Positions 10,370-20,961 of a DNA stretch of 64,000 nucleotides are shown one piece after another. Numbering within the stretch: position 1 is the stretch's first letter; each line of letters begins with the position of its first letter. This DNA comes from Bryoerythrophyllum caledonicum (Eukaryota > Streptophyta > Bryopsida > Pottiales > Pottiaceae). The DNA is taken from NCBI GenBank assembly GCA_963971425.1, contig OZ020516.1, positions 12,698,593-12,762,592 on the forward strand, written 5' to 3'. Made by a program: the position numbers and the translations under genes. The notes under the pieces were generated by a model. It was not told the origin of the DNA, searched no databases, and worked only from the letters and a program-made list of their open reading frames with translations.

Positions 10370-10975
10370 GTTTAGGGTTTCAAGTTTGAGATTTGGCACA
10401 TGGTTGGACTTGGCTTAAACCATAAACCCTAGAGGTATAGGGTTAGAGGTCTTGGAGTTGGCATAGACCACAGGGTTTGAGGTTTGGCACATGCTTGGGG
10501 TTGGGGTTAATGTTTTTAAAAACCATTAACCTAAACTTTACTAATGGAACATGCTTGGAGTTTAGGTTCAGGGCTTCAGGTTTGCACATGCTTGGAGTTG
10601 GCATAATCGATAACCCTAAACCTTCCTAATTAAACATGCTCAAAGTTTTGGAGTTAGGGCTCCGGTCAATGTTAAAAAAAACCCTTAACCCTAAACCTTA
10701 CTAACTAAACATGCTTGCTGCTCAGGGTTTAGGGTTTGAGATTTGGCACATGCTTGAAGTTGGCGTCTCATTCACCCTAAACCTTACAAATGAAACGTTA
10801 CCCATAAAACGAGCTTGGGTTTGGGACTCGGTTGTAGTTCGATTTCTCAATCGAAACTACAGCAGCAATCCATTCGAGAAACGTAAAACCCCAAACCCTC
10901 ACCTGAGAACGAGCTGTAGCAACTTCTTAATAAGATATCCTCGGCTACGAGAGCTTGAAGCACCGTTTTAACCCC
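10370..10975. repeat. Degenerate tandem repeat containing TTTAGGG/CCCTAAA telomere-like motifs
   Basis: A unit of roughly 90-110 bp recurs about five or six times. It is built from GGTTTGAG.TTTGGCACATG, CTTGGAGTTGGCAT and AACCCTAAACCTTAC. The motif CCCTAAA matches the plant telomere repeat but is interspersed rather than head-to-tail. The array lies just upstream of the mTERF gene, so it may overlap its promoter or first exon. Confidence 0.7.
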
Positions 10976-12120
10976 CACCGCAGCCATTGCAAAAACGATT
11001 CTCTTCCAGTGCAGATGGAAATTCACATCACCTACACAAAAAGAACCGCCGAATCAAAATCCATCCGTAAGCTGCAAATCCACATCACTTACAGAATGAA
11101 AAAAAAACCGCCCTGTCAACTCCAACAATCCCCGACACGCAAAACCCGAAATCCATCCGTAAGCTCCTTGAATTGCAGAACCTCGACCTGATGAAAGCAC
11201 TCACCTTAATCTGGCCATTCTCGACACAATCGACTCCCCGGTGATGCATTGGGTACGGATCGGAGCCCAAAAACTACCGCTATTGACACAATCGCAGAGA
11301 AATCAAGGTCACAATTGCCAAGCGCGACGCAGACTTCGGTGCCCGAATCTCGACAGGAATCCCGACACCTTGAATGGCCTGCCTTGTTGTGGATGAATGA
11401 TGTTCACTGTTGTTTATGTTCATCCATCGTTAAGGTAGGACAACCCAAAATCGATTGGCGACTCAATACCGCTTGCTTCTCTACTCTTCCTAGATTTTAG
11501 GGAGGAAATGTAGCCGGTCATTACATCTCATATAAATTTGTTGGTCTTAAGTCATGTGAAGATGGGCTACATTTTCTCTTTGGAATCTACTTGGTTGTGG
11601 ATGATGTTCACTGTTGTTTCTGTTCATCCACCGCTAAGGTAGGGCAAAATTAGATATAAGATTGTAAAGAACTCAAGCCATTTATAGCAAAGTCTTGGTT
11701 ACAAGATTCTCTTAGGCTATGATTTCAAAATGCTAGAAACTTAGAACGAAAGATCTCCCGAGATCCTAAACCCTAAATCCTAAGAAGCCTTTGTAAATTT
11801 AAATCCTAAATCCTTGATCACTTGGGGCCCAGTTGAGCCACTAAGGGACCCCAAGTAGATCATAAAATTACAAAAAAGCTATTTAAAATAGACCAATTTT
11901 CATGAAATTCCTAAAGAAAAAATGTGTATAAATGTTCCATTAATCTTATGTTTTTGTTTTGTAATAATCTCACGTCGGATTAATAAGTACTCTATACATC
12001 ATGTGTATTGGCCCAAAAAATATGTTATATATGAAATTAGTCAAAATGATGGAATTTGTGGATTTGAATTCTTCAAGAAATTTTTAATTGCTATGGGTTG
12101 GCGTACAAGGGGCAGACATG
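10976..12120. other. Intergenic DNA with a short direct duplication
   Basis: About 50 bp at 11388-11438 (GATGTTCACTGTTGTTTATG, then TTCATCCATCGTTAAGGTAG) recur with few changes at 11597-11645. No conserved coding sequence. 11760-11840 is again rich in CCTAAA. ORFs in this stretch are short and unrecognised. Confidence 0.5.
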
Positions 12121-12486
12121 CTTTTAGTGGTGTGAAGTTCATGTCCACAATGAGCCCAACTTCCAACCCGTACACGTGCGCGACCCTACAAGCGTGCGCG
12201 CCCAGCCCCCAATGCGTGTGCGCCCGACCATTATTCACATGCGCCTGGTCCTTTCATGTACGCACCAACTCATATTCTTACGTGCTTAATCTATATCGGT
12301 ACGCACTTTATCCATCTAGTGGTGTTGAATGGAGTGACGTTTAAGTCCACAATGAGCCTAACTTCTAAGGCGCGTGCGCGCTCAACCCCTCGTACACGCA
12401 CCCGATCCATAGAGGTACGCGCTGTTGCATTTAGTGGTGTTAGTGGTGTGAAGTTCATGTCCATCAAGAATCAAACACTGGTAAAA

Positions 12487-12815
12487 AATTGAGGAAAAAA
12501 AATCGCACTCAATTTGAAGTTGCGGTTCTTTTGACCACGATGTCGGATCAGTCAGCAATGTTCCTAAATCGGGTTATCCCGGATTTTTTGGCCAAAACTC
12601 CCTCATCTTTGGGATTTTTTGGACGTGTAATATACCAATGAAAGCGATTTGAGAACATGCTTCTAACGGTATATTTCACGTCCAAACACTTCCAAAAAAG
12701 AGGGAGTTATGGCCAAAAAACCCGGAGTAGCCCGATTTAGGAACACTCATGATTGTTCCGACAACGTGGTCAAAAGAACTACAACTCCAAATTGAGTGCA
12801 GTTTTTTTTCCCACT
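12487..12815. repeat. Foldback element: about 140-bp imperfect inverted repeat
   Basis: The left arm (about 12487-12635) and right arm (about 12675-12815) are reverse complements with scattered mismatches. Paired landmarks are CACTCAATTTG/CAAATTGAGTG, TTTTGACCACG/CGTGGTCAAAAG, TTCCTAAATCGGG/CCGATTTAGGAA, TTTTTGGCCAAAACTCCCTC/GAGGGAGTTATGGCCAAAAA, and TTTTTTGGACGTG against a matching right-arm stretch. A short unpaired spacer separates the arms. A transcript would fold into a long hairpin. No ORF. Confidence 0.8.
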
Positions 12816-13189
12816 TTTGTACTAGTGCAACTTCCAATCCGCGTACACGTGCAACCTTGCAAGTATGCGCCCCGACCCGTATTGGCACACGGCCAGTCCT
12901 TTGAGCGTGCGCGCCCTAACCTTGGTGCGGGCCTACTCGATCACCGTACACGCGCGCGCTTGCCCTAACCTTGGTGCGGGCCCGCTCGATCACCGTACGA
13001 GCGCGCACTCGCCCCTATTGGTAGGCATCCAACCCATTTAGGTACGCGCCTAATCCATTTAGTGGTGTTAGTAGTGTAAAGTTCATGTCGGAAATAAATC
13101 CAACTTCCAATCCACGGACACGTACGACCTTACAAGCGTGTGCGCCCAATTCTTTATGCGTATGCGCCTGAACCTTGGTGTAGTAGTTT

Positions 13190-13512
13190 AGGTCATGGCA
13201 CACCAGTGAGGTGGTTGTAAGTTCAAGTCCTCTTGCCGGTGTGGTGCCTACCACCATAGTCCACCCAATTATGGTGGGGGGTCCCAAGGCCTTGTTGTAT
13301 GGGGACCCACAAAGCCCTTGGGGGAGATGACATGTCGGTTGTCTCTAAGACAATTAGTGTAGGGAAGCACTTAGTGTAGAAAAGTGTTTACTCTCGAGAG
13401 GGGGGAAAAGTTCTATTACACTAGCCTATGTCTCGTCGCCATATGCTTAGTGAAGCGAATGAACAAACACAATATTCACGTTGGTCTCCTTTGGAAACCG
13501 GAGTTCTTATTA
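13190..13512 (+). mobile_element. tRNA-derived SINE-like element with box-B-like head
   Basis: The head contains GGCACACCAGTGAGGTGG followed by GTAAGTTCAAGTCCTC, a close match to a Pol III box B (GGTTCAANTCC). The body aligns with 2745-3000, and the unit ends near GGAGTTCTTATTATTTT. Multiple dispersed copies sharing the body and a pyrimidine/T-rich 3' end fit a plant SINE. Box A is imperfect and the boundaries are approximate. Confidence 0.6.
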
Positions 13513-13639
13513 TTTTGCCCGCCTAATTCCTATTGGTACGCGCCCAATCCTTAAATGTATGCGTACGATAAGCAGCTTTGCATGCAGCTCACAATGGTAC
13601 ACGCCAGGCTGCAAATGTTGCACGCCCAGACCCTAATGG

Positions 13640-13644
13640 TAGGC
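13640..13644. repeat. Target-site duplication (TAGGC), left, of the Ty3 element
   Basis: TAGGC directly precedes the left LTR and is repeated directly after the right LTR at 33679-33683. A 5-bp duplication is typical for LTR retrotransposons and confirms both outer borders. Confidence 0.95.
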
Positions 13645-14119
13645 TGTTAAAGGGAGGTTGATCTACAAACTCTTTTTCATATAAACCCTAGAAATCCTAA
13701 GAAACCCTGATTTGCTCAAAACTCCTTGTAAAACCTCAAACCACGTCAGATTTTATTGGCTAGATTATAGTTTTTACATGGCAAAGTCTCTCGATGTGAC
13801 CTCAAAAACACCTCCTAAAACTCCTCAAACCCTAAATGTGTCTAAGCTCTAACTCCAAGTTCCAAGTGAGAGAGAAAGAAAGCTTCCAAGCTCTCCTTCC
13901 ATGTGCACCAAACTCTAACAAATATCATCCGGTGGATGAACACTAGACTGGATGGAAGTTATCCGGCTATCCAGGTTCATCCAATTGACGGATGAAACTA
14001 GTCAGGATGGAAATCATCCGCCTGGCCAGGTTCATCCACTAGAGAGCTAAAAAACTCATCCGGAGTCCAAAAATGAAAATTACTACCCGGGTCCGCTAAT
14101 CCTGGTTCTCCGCTTAACA
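13645..14119 (-). repeat. 3' LTR of the Ty3 element
   Basis: 475 bp, TGTTAAAGG...GCTTAACA, aligned with the other LTR over its full length. Differences include loss of a short CCCTAGACA stretch and changes around the ATCCGG-rich part. It contains internal inverted and direct repeats of TCATCC/GGATGA. Confidence 0.95.
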
Positions 14120-14133
14120 TTATCCCCCTTCTA
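14120..14133 (-). other. Polypurine tract of the Ty3 element
   Basis: On the minus strand AGAAGGGGGATAA directly precedes the 3' LTR. A purine-rich run in this position primes second-strand synthesis in LTR retrotransposons. Confidence 0.8.
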
Positions 14134-17100
14134 AACTACATCAGTTCTCCGATGTTCAGGGGTCTTGGGGCCTAATGAAAGTATATGTAGCCGGAAAAAG
14201 TCTAGGTCTCAAAAAACAAAACTTGGGAGGAAGGGACTCCCGGCTAACACCCTTCAGATAAGGTGTCACTGGTGCACTCCTAGCCACTGGGAACGAAAAT
14301 ACTACTAGAGATATCGCCGGGTGCTCCAATGCTTGGTGTCGCTACCGGACTCGGGGTACCTCTATCCGCTGCTCCAGAGGTGCCGCGAAGTGTCATTCCT
14401 TCGGGAGGAGGGCATACTTCAACTGGAGGATAGCCGGACACGCATCCGCCATGTGAAGTCACTACCGAAGGTGTTGCCTCACTGCCTCTCGTGGGCATCT
14501 AAGTCAAGATGAGGCCGGACTCCCGCTGCGACTCCAAGTCTCCAGCCAGGAAATCGAAATCCGGATAGGCCGCTGAGAACCGGTTCAGGTAACGGCGATA
14601 GCGGACAACATTTTCTGTATAATGCTTCCAGGAATCCCACAACAACCGGTGAGACGGGCCCATGTGGTTGAGTTGCATACCTGGGTGAGTCAATGGAGTG
14701 AGGCCTCGCGGCCGGTAGTTCTCCACCAAGAAGTAGTGGTCTAACAGCAGTTGGTCATGAGCCTTCAATATGGCGTTCACGAGCATCTCGATCTCCAGGC
14801 ATCGTAGCCGGGAAGGAGAGTTGACAGCCTCAGCTTGTCAGGACGCCTCCAGCTCCTGTCGTATCTGGGTCAGCTCACCCTCCAGGGTGCGCACCTTATC
14901 ATAGAGCCGGGTATACTCTGAGCTGGATACGGTCCAGGTCCGCTACTCAACATAAAGGCTACGAATCTGGGTCCCCGTCGTCAAATTCTGCTCCTAGGTG
15001 GTTGCCAAGGCCTGCATGCCAACCGTCACCAGGTCTGGAGGTGGAGGTGAGGATCCGCCTGGGGGATCCGAAGGCCGGCGGCTGGTGATGTCCGGAGTGT
15101 GATTGCTAGGAGCCACATCTGCCATCTCCACTTGTGGTGAGAAGGCGTCTAGGACCTCTCCCGGAAGCAACTCGGTGTTGGCGTTGGCGTCACTAACTGG
15201 CCGCTCATCCATAGTCGCTGCTGGCAACTGATGAGTCTCCGGTATGGAGTCGGAGGATAAAGTAATCTGTTGTAGGGCCTCATCATTGGAGACCGGGTGG
15301 TAGATGCGCCGTTTCTTTGCGGCTCGAAGCTGGTCGGGTGGCGATTCCTGGAGTTATGTCGGGCTGGAGTCAACTACGCCCTGCTCCAAGATAACCCGCT
15401 CAATTGAGTCCATCTCATCGGTCGAGTCCGGGCATGGTGACTGGTCGGAATCCCGAGATGGTCCAGCCCGGGTCTGTCGAGTGGTTGGGTGCTCTTAAAT
15501 GACCTCCAAGTCCTGATCGGGTCTTGGACGCTCTCAGGTAACTGAGGGGATCGGTGTGGAGCCCGCTGTCCCTAGTCTTGTCTCCACCTCAGTGGCACTC
15601 TGACCCTTGGAGTTGCCGTGGCTCCTAGAAGTGCCCGTGATCAACCTCTCTGTGGGAGCTGGAGTTTCCATGTAAGTGTCCTGACTCCCATCCTCCGCTG
15701 CCTCTTGATCATCGTTGGACTCCAAGACTGCCTAGGAAGGGCCAGCTTCAGTGAATGAAGGCTCTCCATCAGTGGGAAACCATCTCCAGAGAATGGCCTC
15801 AATTAGCTGCGCACCTGGGATCTCCTTCATACCCTTGCGTGCCTGGCCGAGCACCCGTATGAGACTACCGAGCACCAAAGGCGTCCAGTCTACCACCTAC
15901 TGCTTGGCTCGGACTGCTTCATATAGGTAATGAAGCAGGTTCAGAGTGGCGTGTGTGGTTGTCTTTTTCAAGCACAGAACTTCCAAAAGGGCCTTGATCA
16001 TGGGCTGGTAGTTCTCCTGGAACCGAGACACCCGAACTCCATCCATCTAGTAATCTTCATCGATCAAGGAAAACCTCCGGGCAATGCTCGACTTGTGCTC
16101 CTCATCCTCCTTGTAGGCCTTGAGTCGCCGGATTCCAGTCAATCCAAATACCTCATGAATCACCTCTTATGTCAGAACCACCTCCAATCCTCTGACCCTC
16201 GCCCAAATAAAACCAGAGCCCCTCCGGCCTTGTTCTCTGGTGGGATAATGCCTTCAATGAACTCCTACACCAAGTCTTGGCACGGCTGTGGCCAAGCATA
16301 CTCGTAGAAGATTCCCAGCCCGACATCTCCGGCCCACTTGTCATCCTCTGTCTGCCTCCAAGGCTCCCACTGAACCTAGGGTGTGAAAGTCCAAATATAT
16401 GCCAGCTCCTCCGCAGCCAGCCTCCGTGGTCCTCAAGTATACTTTTTGGCGAACCGCAACCGGGTTGGAGTGGAGTCCTCCGCCGTGCCTGGAGTCGCGA
16501 CACCATCCGGACGCCCTGGTGCTGTAGGTGTGGTTGTCTCCGGTGAAGACAGCTGCATGGCTCGGGCTGGAGTCTGTCTAGTTACCCGCTAGCGGCGTAT
16601 CACCTGGAGTCCTCTGGCCTCGCTCTCCGGAGGAGAACCATCAGTCGGAGAAAGGAGAATCTGGCCACCTGGCTGAGAAGCCAATGGTCCACTGGGTGGT
16701 GTGACCACTTTTGGTGGTGCGCCCCGTCCGGGTGCCACGATATCCAAAGATTCCGGCCGTGGAGTGAGTGGGCTCCTTTGGAGTGATTGAATCACTGGAA
16801 CCCTGAGACAGTTGTCCGGCAGTGGGGGTGTCTCCCCCGTGGCTTCCGCCGTTGCTATCAACTTGAACTGAAGCCTCGTCCCGTGCTTCCTAGACCTGGG
16901 TCTATCAAACGCTGCATTTTCAGTGTTTGAAGTCTCGATCCAATCCTGGAGAGTTAGTGTTGGCTTACCTAGCGAGTGTTTCTCCGTGTCCAATCCAGCC
17001 CAGGGATACCACTGATCCTTTTCCCCAAGGAAAATGACTTGTTTTCCCTCTACCTGGTCCCAAATACCTTGGTGGAAAAAACTGTTTTCGCGCAACTCAA

Positions 17101-19240
17101 GGACCCTGGAGTTCCTTATCCGGTTGTTCATCTCGATTATCATCAAAAACCCTAATTTGATTTGGAATTGAAAATTTTGTCCCCTCTTTGGCTAGGCATG
17201 TGTATCCACTAGAATTTTCTCTAAGGCTTAACAGAATCTGAGGAAAATTAAAGGGCTGATCTGGAGTGTCGTTGCTGGCTTTGTCCTTCGATACTTGGTG
17301 TTGCTCCCCCGTCTTCAGCTGGTGGTGCTCTTCTCCTATTCGCTAATTGATCTCCTCTTCGCTAATTGATCTCCTCTTCGCCTTTCTGTTGATGAAACCG
17401 CCTTGGCGCGTCGTCGTCGTCTCTCACTTGCTTGACCGACACCTCCTCTGTTGACAGTATCGTAGTTGAGGGCGCTTCCATTGTGTTAGTGTCGACCCCC
17501 TCTTCTGTCCTGGTCGACTTCACGGCCGTGAGGTGAGTCCCTCCTGGTGGCGTCGCTTACAATGCTTCGGCCGTGAGCTTTGCCGCCCTCAGTTCAGTCG
17601 GTGTTGTCGCCACCTCCGCCGCCGTTGACCTCACCGTCTTGAGCCGAGCTCCTCCTGTTGGCTCCACCTGCAACGCTTCCGCCGTGAGCTTCGCCACCCT
17701 CAATCCAGTCGGTGGTGTCGCCCCTTCCGCTGCGGTAGACCTCACCGCCTTGAGCTGAGCCCCTCCTCTTGGCGTCGCCTGCAGCGCTTCCGCCTTGAGC
17801 TGAGCCCCTCCTCTTGGCGTCGCCTGCAGCGCTTCCGCCGTGAGCTTCGCCGCCCTCAATCCAGTCGGCGCCTCAGGTCTCGCGGTCTCCTCCAACTTGC
17901 TTGCTACTGCCTGCGCATCCACCTCCGGGGCTGTTGGCGTCGGTGGCGCCTTCCAGCGGCTCGGCTCCGGGGTCGTGGTTTCGAGCTCCCCTGGCTCCAA
18001 CGTCTTGTCCTTCTTCGCGTCGCAGTTGTCGTCCTTCTCCGACCTTGTTGTAGGCTTCTACTCCTCCAACGGCTGTTGGTGGCTCGGGCTGCAACTCTTG
18101 AAGTTCGACCGGGCTGGCTCCCAACTCACCTTGTGGTGTCCTTCACCCTGGCCATGGCCATGGTCATGCATGAAATCCTCGCCATAGCCATGGCTTTCCC
18201 TACTCCCAACTTCTCCTACCTCCAACTCTCTCCTTACGTCCTCGACTCCAAAAACCCTCTCCCTACTGCCCAACTCCCAAAACCTTGAAACCCTAAGACC
18301 TTCTAAATTTAGTCCATCGTTGCCATAGCCAACGTCTTCCTTGCAACTCTTCTCCTCTCCAAAAAAACCGCACCAAGAGTGTGGACACACTCTATAGGGA
18401 AGGACTTGGAGTTTCGTTTCAGTCGGATGACCCTCATCCAAGTTGAATGAAAAATCAGAACTTTCATCCCTCGTTTTTCTTTCCCCCCAATTTTGCGGCT
18501 TTTCTTTCTCTTTGGCTTTATCTTTATCTTTTCCTTTTTCTGCTACTTTATCCTCATCTTTTTATGTTCCTGCATTTTTTAATTTTTTTTTAGTCTTTTC
18601 TTTTTCTCTTTTTGAGACTTTTTCCCGTACGTCTTATTTTCATTTTTTCTTCTCTTCTTCAACCATTTTCTCCTTTTCTTTTTTCTTTGGTTGGCTACCT
18701 TGCTGCTCCTTTATGTCCAGCCTCTTCATTAATTTGTTTGTTTCTTTTTCTTCTCGCTCCCGACCATCCCGTTTCTCCGTGACTAACCCTGGCTCTTCGT
18801 GATCATGTTGGTTTGTACCCAGGTTACAATAGGGCTGTTGTTCGGATTCGGGTTTCAGACTGAACCTCGGCTGCTGCACCTTTTTCCAATCTTGGACATG
18901 CTCCCAGTCTTGACCCGGACTGGATTTTGCTCCCTGATCCTGCTCCTCTCCGGGGTCCGTTTCCGGGACTGAGTCCTCTCTAGGGTCTTTTCCTTGGTCC
19001 TCCCACAAACTCCGGCTGATTCCCGGTTCCGGCTCCCAAACCACTTCCACAACATTGCACCCCAAAGAAAAACCCCAACTTGGTTCTTCAATCTCCTGTT
19101 CCTCTCCCAAGTTGTTACTTACCTCGCCAGTTGTTGTGTGGTGTTCGGGTTCCGAGGTGCGGCCATCTTGGAGGTCTTGCTCCCTAGCGTTCCCGGTCTC
19201 CACTGTGTAGTCCAAGCTGTCCGCTCCACCATCTCCCTTC
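14134..19240 (-). pseudogene. Extra region between integrase and 3' LTR with broken ORFs of unknown function
   Basis: About 5.1 kb follow integrase. Minus-strand open stretches include 18640-19215 (191 codons, very acidic and charged, ending in Lys/Glu runs), 17557-18000 (147 codons, made of tandem peptide repeats), 16589-17146 (185 codons) and 14499-14786 (95 codons). A frame-shifting thread of coding-like sequence can be followed between 16500 and 15500. None resembles a protein I recognise. Position and length fit the additional 3' region of large plant Ty3 elements, which may hold an envelope-position or antisense ORF. Plus-strand ORFs (15930-16307, 17840-18187, 18443-18802) were not judged credible. 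Function unknown. Confidence 0.5.
17553..17880. repeat. Coding-type tandem repeat (111-bp unit with a 45-bp subunit)
   Basis: GCTTC.GCCGTGAGCTT recurs at 17564, 17675 and 17831. The first spacing is 111 bp; the second is 156 bp, equal to 111 plus a 45-bp subunit (TGAGCCCCTCCTCTTGGCGT region) duplicated in tandem. All spacings are multiples of three, so the minus-strand frame survives. This suggests the repeat arose while the ORF was coding. Confidence 0.85.
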
Positions 19241-19242
19241 TG

Positions 19243-20279
19243 CTACTCAACCAGTTCCCGGGTTGACTCATCCGAGCTGATGGTGACTAGCTGGTCCTTC
19301 TCATTGAATCGGTAGGGCTTCAACTTGTTGATGTTAAGCAGGATGGGATTGGGCTCAAAGTTGTCCACAGTGACCAAGAGGGCCATATTGTTGGGTAACC
19401 GGTATTGTATTCGGTAAGGCCCAAACCACCGGCTCTTAAATTTCCCGGCGTGATCCTTGTGGCCCTTAGGATACCACAGCACGTGATCTCCCAATTGGAA
19501 ATCCTTTTGCTTGTAGTGTTTCTGACTCCATAACGCCCTGTCCCATTGCTTCACTCCAACCCGGTCCTGGACTGAAGATCGGCAACTATCCATTTGCTCC
19601 AAATCTGCTACCCGGGCTGTCAAGACCCTAGACGGGTTGTAGTCTCGCTCGCCCGTCACAGTCTTTGTGGGCACAATGTACTCCGTTGGCATGAGGGGAT
19701 GTAGCCCGTACACCAGTTGGAACGGACTATGCCCAATAGACACTTTATACGCCGTTCGGTATGAAAATAGCACCGTCAGGAGGTGCTCATCCCAGTCAAT
19801 CCGATGGTCATTTACAAGTTTGGTCAAGAGCCGGCCAATCACCTTGTTTCCGCTCTCCGTCTGTCCATTATCCTGGAAATAATATGTGGTGGATGTCCAA
19901 TGTTGGAGCAAGAAATGATCCACGAGGTATTCGATTGCCTCGTTGATGAAGTGGGTCCCCTAGTCACTCACTAGTGTCAACGGACACCCGTAGCAAGTTA
20001 GGATCTGCTCATAGAGAAACCGGGCAGTAACTGCTGCTGAGTTGGTTTTTAGTGCCCGGGCTTCCACCCACTTTGTGGCGTAGTCGGTGGCTATTAAGAT
20101 ATACCGGCAGCCTAACCGGGATGCCATGGGTTTGATGGGGCCAATAAAATTCAGCCCCCACTTCATGAACAGCTCCGCTGGCATACTCGTCACGAATTGA
20201 GCGAGTCCCATGTTCGCCATCCCTCCGACCCGCTGGCACAGATCACATGCCCGGCAATATTCCGAAACATCTTTGTGGA
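19243..20279 (-). pseudogene. Ty3 integrase, catalytic core and C-terminal domain, 3' part after hAT insertion
   Basis: Reading from 20279 down: the second half of the zinc finger (CRACDLCQ), then the core with first Asp in IATDYATKW, second Asp in TLVSD, and Glu in GQTESGN. A TAG stop follows TLVSD, and a frame opens again from 19923 to 19243. The C-terminal domain contains GDHVLWYP and the GPY/F-type motif WFGPYRIQ. No chromodomain is seen after it, unlike chromoviruses. The first half of the zinc finger lies on the other side of the hAT element at 26154-26230. Inactive as it stands. Confidence 0.9.
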
Positions 20280-20287
20280 GGTTCGGC
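20280..20287. repeat. 8-bp target-site duplication of the hAT element, left (GGTTCGGC)
   Basis: GGTTCGGC at 20280-20287 pairs with GGTTTGGC at 26146-26153, one mismatch. Removing the insert plus one copy joins the Ty3 integrase zinc finger (WWP...LHKDV) in frame apart from the adjacent TAG. Confidence 0.93.
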
Positions 20288-20498
20288 CAGGGTTGTCATA
20301 CACGACGGACGTCCGGTTCGCTCGTCTGTCCGATTCGCCCGTCCGGTAGGGCTCTCGCTCGTCCAATACAGTCAACATAAGGTTGATTATCCGCAAGGTA
20401 AAAAACAGGCGACGTGGTAGCCATGTTGGCACCACATCGTTGCCACCTAGGACAGGGACATGTTTGAGAAGGGGTGGCGACTAAAGGGAAGAGGGAGG

Positions 20499-20591
20499 TG
20501 GGGCGGGGACATCTCCGCCCCACCCGGGTGGGGATGAAGACGTCCCCGCCCTACCCATGAAGGGGTGGGGACGTCCCCGCCACTTCATGGG
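20499..20591. repeat. Left subterminal palindromes of the hAT element
   Basis: Three dyads lie in tandem: GTGGGGCGGGGA/TCCGCCCCAC around 20499-20524, a GGGTGGGGA.../...CCCTACCC dyad at 20526-20556, and a near-perfect 38-bp palindrome at 20554-20591 centred on GGGGACGTCCCC with outer arms CCCATGAAG/CTTCATGGG. Repeated dyads near hAT ends can bind transposase; that role here is inference. Confidence 0.85.
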
Positions 20592-20780
20592 TTAGATTAT
20601 TGTGTTTGAAGTTATAGTATATTGGTAGTGAAAACTGTGGAATTTGGAGGGTGTACTACTTTAACTATAAACAGAGTCTTGCAAGAATTTTTTAACTTTG
20701 AATTAGAGCGGTTCACATGTGCACTAGGTTGATAGCTTTGCATTGACATATTATATGTGAAGAAAATATTTATACCCAAT
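20590..20780. repeat. Dispersed repeat, copy 2 (relative of 130-345)
   Basis: It aligns with 130-345 through TTGGAGGGTGTACTACT, CTTGCAAGAATTTTT and the GTTCACATGTGCACTAGG core. Here it sits between the left palindromes and the kinase-like fragment of the hAT element. Confidence 0.7.
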
Positions 20781-20961
20781 TATAGGTGCTTGAACTACTG
20801 CAAAGACTCAGACTGAAAATTTAAGAATTGGACGTATTCAAAATTGATTAATTGAGACGTATGGCAATTGCCAAGTACACATACTCTTCCACGAAGATGC
20901 CGTACTGCCTACTTAACCACCACATGCAAAACTAATGCAACTAATTAACAAAAAACTACTA

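Larger units (their letters stand above)
12120..13639. repeat. GC-rich CGCGTACG-type short tandem repeats, left block (split by the Ty3 insertion)
   Basis: The block is made of irregular units ending in GTACGCGCCC, CGTGCGCGCCC and similar, separated by CCTAACC/CCAATCC. A longer unit TTTAGTGGTGTGAAGTTCAT followed by GTCC is repeated near 12126, 12321, 12427 and 13060. The same type of unit continues at 33684-33770 beyond the retrotransposon, and fills 21650-23690 inside the inner hAT element. The block also holds a foldback structure and a SINE. Confidence 0.75.

Noticed and set aside
10370-10975. Interstitial telomere tract
   Set aside because: CCCTAAA occurs singly within longer units rather than head-to-tail, so it is a repeat that contains the motif, not a telomere remnant proven by array structure.
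11388-11645. Possible terminal repeats of a small element (duplicated TTCATCC...AAGGTAGG stretches)
   Set aside because: The two copies are in direct, not inverted, orientation, about 205 bp apart, without target duplications; kept only as a short duplication.
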